From the NCBI RefSeq assembly GCF_000003195.3, contig NC_012879.2, forward strand, positions 23,976,017 to 24,040,016: a stretch of 64,000 bases of DNA. The letters are read 5' to 3'. Both the position numbers and the translations under genes were made by a program. Positions 57,888 to 64,000 of the stretch are shown one piece after another. Position 1 is the first letter of the stretch; each line of letters starts with the position of its first letter. Source of the stretch: Sorghum bicolor (taxonomy: Eukaryota > Streptophyta > Magnoliopsida > Poales > Poaceae). A model generated the notes under the pieces. The model saw only the letters and a list, made by a program, of their open reading frames with translations. It ran no database searches and had not been told where the DNA came from.

Positions 57888-58137
57888 GTACTCCCTCCAT
57901 CCCATAAAAAGTGTCATTTTCACTTCCGGAGATATTAAACACTTTTAAATTTGACCAAATATATATATATATATATATAAGAAATTATTAATATTTATGG
58001 TGCATAAAAGAATATCATTGCACTAATCGTTAAATATATTTTCATAATAAACTTATTTGCAGGTATAAATATTGTTAATATTTTGTATATATGTCGATAA
58101 ACTTAAGAAAATTTGACATGCACAGGACCCTAAGTAA
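57888..58137. repeat. Stowaway-like MITE remnant
   Basis: Left end 'tactccctccatcccataaa', a (TA)n tract at 57960-57979 and an AT-rich interior. The right end is not clear; the next MITE starts immediately after. Confidence 0.5.
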
Positions 58138-58392
58138 TACTCCCTCTATACCCATAAAGAAAGTCGTTTAAGACAATGATACGGTCTCCAAAGCCTAACT
58201 TTGACTCTTTATTTTTATAAAAATATTTATCAAAAAGTGGTATATTTATACTTTTATGAAAGTATTTTTCAAGACAAATATATTTATATGGTTTTCATAT
58301 TTCCAAATTCAACAACTTAAAATTATTCATGATTTATATCTCCAATGTTTGAGCTAAACCATGTCCAAAACAACTTTCATGAAGGGAGTACT
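58138..58392. mobile_element. Stowaway-like MITE
   Basis: Ends 'tactccctctataccc' and 'tttcatgaagggagta' are inverted-repeat termini with TA at both flanks. Confidence 0.65.
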
Positions 58393-58936
58393 CTTTTTGA
58401 GATATAGAGAGTACAACCAATCGCCAAGGCATTGGCTTCGATTATATGCTGCATAGGATCTAATACATGCTTAGTTCATTGTAATTAACTAATCAACTAC
58501 ATCATTTAAAAGTGGTGCGACATATTTAAAAGTGATTACTACATGCTACAGTTCTTGAGTGGATCAGTGGCAACCCTTATCCTGCTATCCATCTATGTGC
58601 GTGCATGTTAAGTGAAATTGATCGAGTGTACTTGCCAAAAGGTAGGTAGCGAGTCTCATAGATTCTCCGAGTATCACATCAGATGGTGACATCCCAATGA
58701 TGCTGTTAATAGGCAATAATTAATTTAATTATTCTTCGAACACCATGTTTGTAGAACTTATTTCCTCCAATGCAAATGTTTAGCAGCAACAGGGTGCACT
58801 CTGCTGTCCATTGGTATTTCCCCGTGTGTTCCGATGAAAGTCAAGAAACATACAAAGGACAATTGCATTTCGCTAGCTGTAATTTACGGCAAAAAATTAG
58901 AGGAGAGATTAGTATTTTCATGTCAGCTATTGTGGT
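58393..58936. other. Intergenic, nothing recognised
   Basis: No gene or repeat identified. Confidence 0.45.
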
Positions 58937-59310
58937 AGATACTATTATTACCGCATGGACAATTAGATAGCCAACCTGTAATTGCAACGACCCAATTGCA
59001 AGAGTGGAGCTTACCAACTGAGCTATATCCCTCCCCCCTCCCCCCCCCCTCTCCCCGCCCGAGCCAAGTGGAGTATGCATGATGCATGAAAGAGTCGGAT
59101 GCTTCTTCTCCTTGGCATAGCTGGGCCATCCTGGACTTCAACCAGAGACCTCACCCATGAAGTAAATCATCCCCCCTACAATCTAACCAATTGGGAGAGA
59201 ATCAATACACTCTTTTTCAGGAGCGATTCATCCTTCCCAAACGCAGCATACAACTCCCCATTGTACTGCGCTCTTCAAGTGTGCTTCTTTCCCCAATTGG
59301 TTAGTTTCCA
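58937..59310 (-). other. Nuclear plastid DNA insert (trnI-GAU 3' part, spacer, trnA-UGC 5' part)
   Basis: Read on the minus strand, this follows the chloroplast ribosomal operon. From 59310 comes the 3' part of the trnI intron ('gattctctcccaattggtta'). Next is the trnI 3' exon near 59175-59120, ending 'gttgaagtccaggatggccc'. The spacer follows, with 'ccacttggctcgg' and an expanded G run. The trnA 5' exon is near 59030-58995 ('ggatatagctcagttggtaa', 'ctcttgca'), then the first part of its intron ('attgggtcgttgc', 'ctaattgtcc', 'cggtaataatagtatc'). Several substitutions and the longer G run show it is an old nuclear copy, not a working tRNA gene. Identified from memory of the plastid operon. 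Confidence 0.85.
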
Positions 59311-59376
59311 ATAGTGCTGTTACAAGTACTACATCCTATCTGTACATGCACGATATACTTTATGACCCCTTTGTGT

Positions 59377-59600
59377 TCCCCCTCCATCCCAAATATTAGC
59401 ATTTTTGTTTTGCCGTGAAATCAAGCTATTTTAAATTTAATTAGCCTTACGGAGAACGGTATTATCATCAATAGCATTGAAGGAATAAACTTTAAAATAA
59501 TATTTTATAATGAATCTAGTGATGCTCCTTTGATATCGTAAATACTAGTTGTCCTTTTTAATAAATTAAGTCAAACTTAGGAGTTAAGATAGTTTGACTT
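59377..59600. repeat. Stowaway-like MITE remnant
   Basis: 'ccccctccatcccaaatatt' at the left and an interior typical of this class ('aaactttaaaataatatttt'). The right end merges into the next MITE. Confidence 0.45.
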
Positions 59601-59603
59601 AAT

Positions 59604-59941
59604 CTTGTTTAGTTCGCGACAATAAAAATTTTTCGGTGTTACATCGAATATGTTGGCACACATTTGAAGTATTAAACATAGACTAGTAAAAAACAAATTT
59701 TATAGCTCGCCTTGAAACTACGAGATGAATTTATTTAACCTAATTAATCCGTCATTAGCACATGTTGGTTATTGCAGCACTTATGTCTAATTATGGACTA
59801 ATTAGGCTTAAAAGATTCTCTCACAATTTACAACCTAACTATGCAATTAATTTTTTCGTCTATATTTAATGCTCCATGCATATGTCGAAAGATTCGATGG
59901 AATGGGTAAAAAGTTTTTTGGTGGAGAACTAAAAAAGGCCT
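59604..59941. mobile_element. MITE, 'cttgtttagttcgc' family, copy 1
   Basis: Left 'aatcttgtttagttcgcgac' and right 'gtggagaactaaaaaaggcc' are degraded inverted ends. The interior 'tattaaacatagactagtaa' and 'ctatttatatttaatgctcc'-like halves match copy 2 nearby. Confidence 0.7.
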
Positions 59942-59975
59942 TAGTACAAGACCCAAAATACTTAGGCTAGTCTTT

Positions 59976-60305
59976 GGCCTTGTTTAGCTCGCAAAGAGAA
60001 AATTTTTGGGTGTTACATCGGATATGGCAACATACATTTGAAGTATTAAACGTAGATTAATAAAAAAATAAATTACATAGTTTGCGTGGAAACCGCAAGA
60101 TAAATTTATTAAGCCTAATTAATAAGTCATTAACACATATTGGTTACTGTAGTAACTATGACTAGTTATGGACTAATTTGGCTTAAAATATTCATCTCGT
60201 GATTTACAACTAAATTGTGCAATTAGATTTTTTCGTGTACATTTAATGTGTGGAAAGATTTGATGGCATGTATGAAAAGTTTTTGGGTGGTAACTAAACA
60301 AGGCC
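59976..60305. mobile_element. MITE, 'cttgtttagttcgc' family, copy 2
   Basis: Ends 'ggccttgtttagctcgcaaa' and 'ggtggtaactaaacaaggcc' are clear inverted repeats. 330 bp, same family and orientation as copy 1, 34 bp away. Confidence 0.8.
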
Positions 60306-60750
60306 AGGGTTTCATGTCCCAGTTTTCAATACATCTTATTCTGGAAACAGTGCAAAAGAGTTTTATCCCCATGAAACTATCTCTACTTTCATAAAACTCT
60401 CTTATCATCTCTGACTTTATAGGTGCCATATCAGTATATTTAGTTTTTATGAAACTCTAGTGAAATCATATTAAGATTGACCTTATAGATGGAGTATATC
60501 CCAAATTCCTTGTAACGGTAGTACATGGAGCTAGGGGAGTGGACGTCATATCGCTATCTCATGTGACCAACGAAAACTCCCACAGTTTTGTCGACAAAAC
60601 AGTGCCACTGCCACGCACAAGTGGCATTCATCGTCAATATTTTTCTCTCCAACATATGGGGAAAATCAAAGAACTGCGTGACTGTGCCATGATTCTCCAG
60701 CGCGGATACAGTTACGCCAGTAAATTAATAGCAGTGTGAAGTGTGCTCCC
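60306..60750. other. Intergenic, nothing recognised
   Basis: No gene or repeat identified between the last MITE and the second CACTA element. Confidence 0.45.
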
Positions 60751-60764
60751 TAGCACTACTGGAC

Positions 60765-61275
60765 GCGTCCTCTTTGCCGAGGACCAGAAGCCCTCGGCAA
60801 AGGCCCAAAAGCCCTCGGCAAAGGCTTTGCCGAGGGCGGCCTTCGGCAAAGGGCTCTCGGAGAATTTTTAGTCAGCAAAGATGGCCTTTGCCGAGGGCCA
60901 ACATGGCCCTCGGCAAAGAAAAGTAACTATAACGGCGCCGTTTCTTGGGATGGAGTCTTTGCTGAGGGCCTCTACCTCCGGCCCTCGGCAAAGAAATTGA
61001 GCAAAAATTTTTTTCAAAAAATTCTTTGCCGAGGGCTACAGGGAGGCCTTCGGCAAAGACCCCGTCTTTGCCGAGGGCCTCCTCTAGCGGCCCTCGGCAA
61101 AGAAAATGACCAGATTTTTTTTAAAAAAATTCTTTACCGAGGGCTACAAGGAGGCCCTCGGCAAAGAATGTACGCAGAATTTTTTGCTTAAATTTCTTTG
61201 CCGAGGGCTATGGCGAAGGCCCTCGGCAAAGACCCAATCTTTGTCGAGGGCTATGGTCAAGACCCTCGGCAAAGA
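60765..61275. repeat. Subterminal repeats of second CACTA
   Basis: About twenty copies of TTTGCCGAGGG and its complement, many as inverted pairs around short T-rich loops. Presumed transposase or TnpA-type binding sites. Confidence 0.9.
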
Positions 61276-61327
61276 GACAGAAAATTTTATTTTTAATTTG
61301 TTTTTTACATTCCATGGACATAAACAC

Positions 61328-61329
<2 letters not shown>

Positions 61330-61384
<55 letters not shown>
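61330..61384. repeat. (AT)n microsatellite
   Basis: About 27 AT units directly after the subterminal repeats. Confidence 0.95.
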
Positions 61385-61387
<3 letters not shown>

Positions 61388-61608
61388 CCATCACATATGT
61401 ATATCACGCATAATCCAATTTCTCACAATATATCACAACCATAATTATGAACCACAAATCATAATATCACAACCATATTACAAGTCTCAGCATGTTCATC
61501 ATCATTCACATGTTTATTACAACAAGTTCATCAAATCCAAGCACAAGTCACAACTATAAAGCACAAATCACGCTAAAGTCCAACCACATCACCTACCACG
61601 AGTCCTCA

Positions 61609-64000
61609 TCAAGGTAGCCTATGAGACGATGGTGAAGGAAAGGCCTGATCACCTGGCGACACATTCGCAGGATGATTCGAACCCGCGGACGGAGGCTGCA
61701 CAAAGAAGCAGAGATTGCATGTTTGAGTAATATGGGAAAACAATTTTAGAACTTCGAGATTGCATCTAGTAATCTAAGAATACAAAAAGATTAGATTCAA
61801 TTAAAAATTTTGGCAGCACCTCCCCTAAACAGGGAGGTTTACAAAACCTGCAAAAACAACGGCACGAAGGCCGACATCCACAACAACACGAACGCCGACA
61901 TCCACAACGGCACGAAGGCCAACATACATGCAAAGACAAGTGAAAAGCGGACTTTTATACTTACAGGAGTAGATGTAGGAGTAGGAGGTGGAGGAGCTGA
62001 AAACAGCACAGGTACACCCGATGCTTGCCCAAGACTTTGCATGATCGCCATCGTCTCCGCCATCTGCTTCTGCGCTCCCTCGAACGCGGCCTTCTGTGCC
62101 TCTAGCTGTGCGGTTAGTGCCGCTGTCTGCTCTTGGCTTTGCCTTTTTGTATCTTGCAGCTCAGCCTACAATATTTCACTCCAATATATCAGTAATCTTC
62201 TTCTAATTTTGGTGTGTAAATATGAACATACGATGAGTAAGAGATCCATTACCTAGAGTGCTTCAACCTGCTGCATTGCTAGAGAAGGGCGTGGGCGTAT
62301 GGCCTGGCTAGAGCTCGTGCTTCGTGCTCGGATAGCGTCGAGGTTTCGAACAGTGGAGGGGTCAATGGCACCATCTGCAATCCATAGTCGCCCATGCTTC
62401 TTGCCTCCTTCGAGCCTCATGATTGCCTCTGCATCAATGGGCTCAGTGCGCACATTGTAATCTTCTCCATGGATCTCCCTTACCGCTGACGTGTACTCTT
62501 GAACTTTAGTGTACACGTTCGGGTCGGAGTACACCTGTGGGGGGGGGGAAGCTGGATCGAAGGAGATAGAGGACAACGCCCTGCGCATGTGGGACAAAGC
62601 CCACGCAGAGAACTCTGAGACCTCCTCCCCCGGGTGCGCAGCCTCCTGCAAGAAAGGCGGGAAGATGGTGAGAAATCTAGCATAATTGAGTCTAAAAAGA
62701 AATGAAAAAAATCACTTACATATGCTTGTTTGTATGCAGGGAGGCTGCGACTGCCTTGATGGTGAGTCGGACCTTGCCTCATCAGACGTTGTTCCCGCTG
62801 CCTCTCGTACGTGTCAACATAGTCCTGTGACAACCATTTGTCCACGATCATGGCCCAGCACTCGGGAAACGATCGGCACCACCAGGGAATCACCTACAAA
62901 TCATCAACAGAGTATTTGACATATTAGAAGATAAAATTGAACCCACTTAATATCAAAACGAATCATTGTGAATGTTATTCGCCTACCTCAAGGTACTGGT
63001 CTCGGGTCAGCGTAACCTGTCTTGCTTGAGGCTTGGGGAGGGACTGGTGAAGTACCGACCTGTAGTAGTCTATGTGGGACTGGATGTGCGCATTGTGGTG
63101 CATCTCGGTGACGTACTTCCTACAAGCTGTAGTAGCCACCCGATCCACCTGGGCATCTTCGGCCTTGAAAAATTTCTACATACAAAACCAATGTATCCAT
63201 TCATTATTTCAATAAAAGTTTTAACCAACGAATATGATGTATTAAGCAATGTTCTGCGAGAGAGACTTACTCAAAACTCCGCTAATACCCGCTCCTGCTT
63301 GTTGCGGTAAGTGTCATCCGTGGCCAGCGCGTACCTATCCCAGTTGGAGGCCGGCTCTCGCACCACCGGCTCCTCGGATAGTTTCACAATGCCGGGGTAC
63401 CATTTCCTGCACAAAACACCGAGGACGCTCGCAGGGGTGCGTGCTGTAGTACCCGACAAAACCAACCAGGTCCTGCACAAGTGATTAAGAAAATTTATTA
63501 GTTTCTCTTATGATTTCCAACATATCTTATGAAGTAGCTGTGATGACGTCTATAGTTACTTACCTCTTGGCCACAGGCCGAATCACTGCGCGGTTGTGAG
63601 GAAGCGGTACCGGAGGCAGGCTCGCAGGACCTCGCTCGTAGGGAGTCTGAGCAGTGGTACCCCCTCCCTCGCCCTCGAGCGCCTCGCCTCCCTCGCCCTC
63701 AAGTGCCTCGCCTCCCTCGTCCTCGGGCGCCTCACCTCCCTCGCAATCGGGCACTAAGGCTCCCTCACCTTCCTCGCCCGTCTGCTGACCTGCCTCGTCC
63801 CCCGACGTGTCTGTGGTCGTGGGTGTCACGTGCTCCTCCTCCAGCACAAGTTCGCGTGGTGCCAGAGGAGACCGCTGCCTCCTACGACGGCTGCCCCTGG
63901 TCCTCCTCTCGTCACCTCCTGTGGACGCTGCCCCGGACGAGGACCCCTCACCTCGAAGGCGCGGGCGGTCTCTTCCGTAAACCGAGGGCGTTGTTGATAT
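61609..64000 (-). CDS. Transposase_24 (Ptta/En/Spm) family CACTA protein, 5'-partial
   Basis: Paralogue of the gene at 2430-4598 with the same exon order. The gene runs off the right edge, so its start is not seen. Pieces in coding order: acidic repeat region about 64000-63560 (units of GGEALEGEGGEALE type); 63480-63290 (WYPGIVKLSEEPVVREPASN); about 63176-62990 (YYRSVLHQSLPKPQARQV); 62893-62720 (IPWWCRSFPECWAMIVDKWL, GPTHHQGSRSLPAYKQAY); 62645-62260; 62168-61970 (coiled coil then a PPPPTPTSTP tail); last exon about 61700-61609 (PSPSSHRLP). Exon borders are approximate. No obvious stop inside these pieces was seen, so the gene may be intact. Its likely role is DNA binding at the subterminal repeats, by analogy with TnpA. 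Confidence 0.75.

Larger units (their letters stand above)
60754..64000 (-). mobile_element. Second CACTA element, left part (continues beyond window)
   Basis: The left end CACTACTGGACGCG is at 60754, preceded by TAG (60751-60753), a candidate 3-bp duplication. Subterminal repeats are TTTGCCGAGGGC/GCCCTCGGCAAAG, different from those of the first CACTA. A Transposase_24-type gene lies at 61609-64000 on the minus strand. TNP2 and the right end are outside the window. Confidence 0.9.

Noticed and set aside
58995..59180. Functional tRNA genes
   Set aside because: Only half-exons of plastid trnI and trnA with mutations are present; introns and partner exons are incomplete.

Overview
The window is nuclear DNA from a grass. 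The evidence is a spliced plant P4-ATPase gene, CACTA DNA transposons, Tat-lineage Ty3/Gypsy retrotransposons, many Stowaway- and Tourist-like MITEs, and a chloroplast-derived insert. MITEs with GGCCTTGTTTAGTTC ends suggest Andropogoneae (Sorghum or a relative), but I cannot prove the species. All coordinates and counts below were made by eye.

Positions 1270-36833 are one CACTA (En/Spm) transposon bounded by the 3-bp duplication ATT. Two complete LTR retrotransposons are nested inside it. The host element is about 9.3 kb without them. It has TTTGCCGGGAG-type subterminal repeats at both ends, a seven-exon Transposase_24 (Ptta/En/Spm) gene (minus strand, 2430-4598) and a TNP2 transposase gene (minus strand). 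TNP2 is split into three blocks: 34570-34045, 21616-18957 and 5147-4708. Retrotransposon T1 (5148-18956, duplication AAAGA, 1041-bp LTRs) sits in the DUF4216-like exon. Retrotransposon T2 (21617-34039, duplication GGTCA, 703-bp LTRs) sits near the N-terminal part.

T1 and T2 both have two RNase H-like domains and a long intron-containing gene on the opposite strand between pol and the 3' LTR, each with its own TATA box. The antisense protein starts with a Transposase_28-like domain in T1 and a plant mobile domain (PMD) in T2; both end in coiled coil. Each retrotransposon is also saturated, in coding and non-coding parts, with its own short motif: TCGA in T1, ATCGGC/GCCGAT in T2. An element-specific DNA motif together with an element-specific antisense-encoded protein is the best candidate here for an undescribed system.

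Positions 36834-49092 are the genic part. A small single-membrane-span protein gene (38264-38638, plus) converges on a complete 11-exon P4-ATPase flippase gene (45746-39799, minus, 1201 codons plus stop). MITEs and a GC-rich 5' flank surround them. A 2.85-kb solo LTR (49093-51943, duplication ATTAG) and a decayed CACTA-like element with Ulp1-protease-like fragments (52549-about 55036) follow. Positions 55305-60753 hold MITEs, a 128-bp tandem duplication and a plastid trnI-trnA insert (58937-59310). A second, differently tipped CACTA begins at 60754 and runs off the end, carrying a paralogue of the Transposase_24 gene. Assembly gaps lie at 1889-2242, 35382-35698 and 55200-55304.
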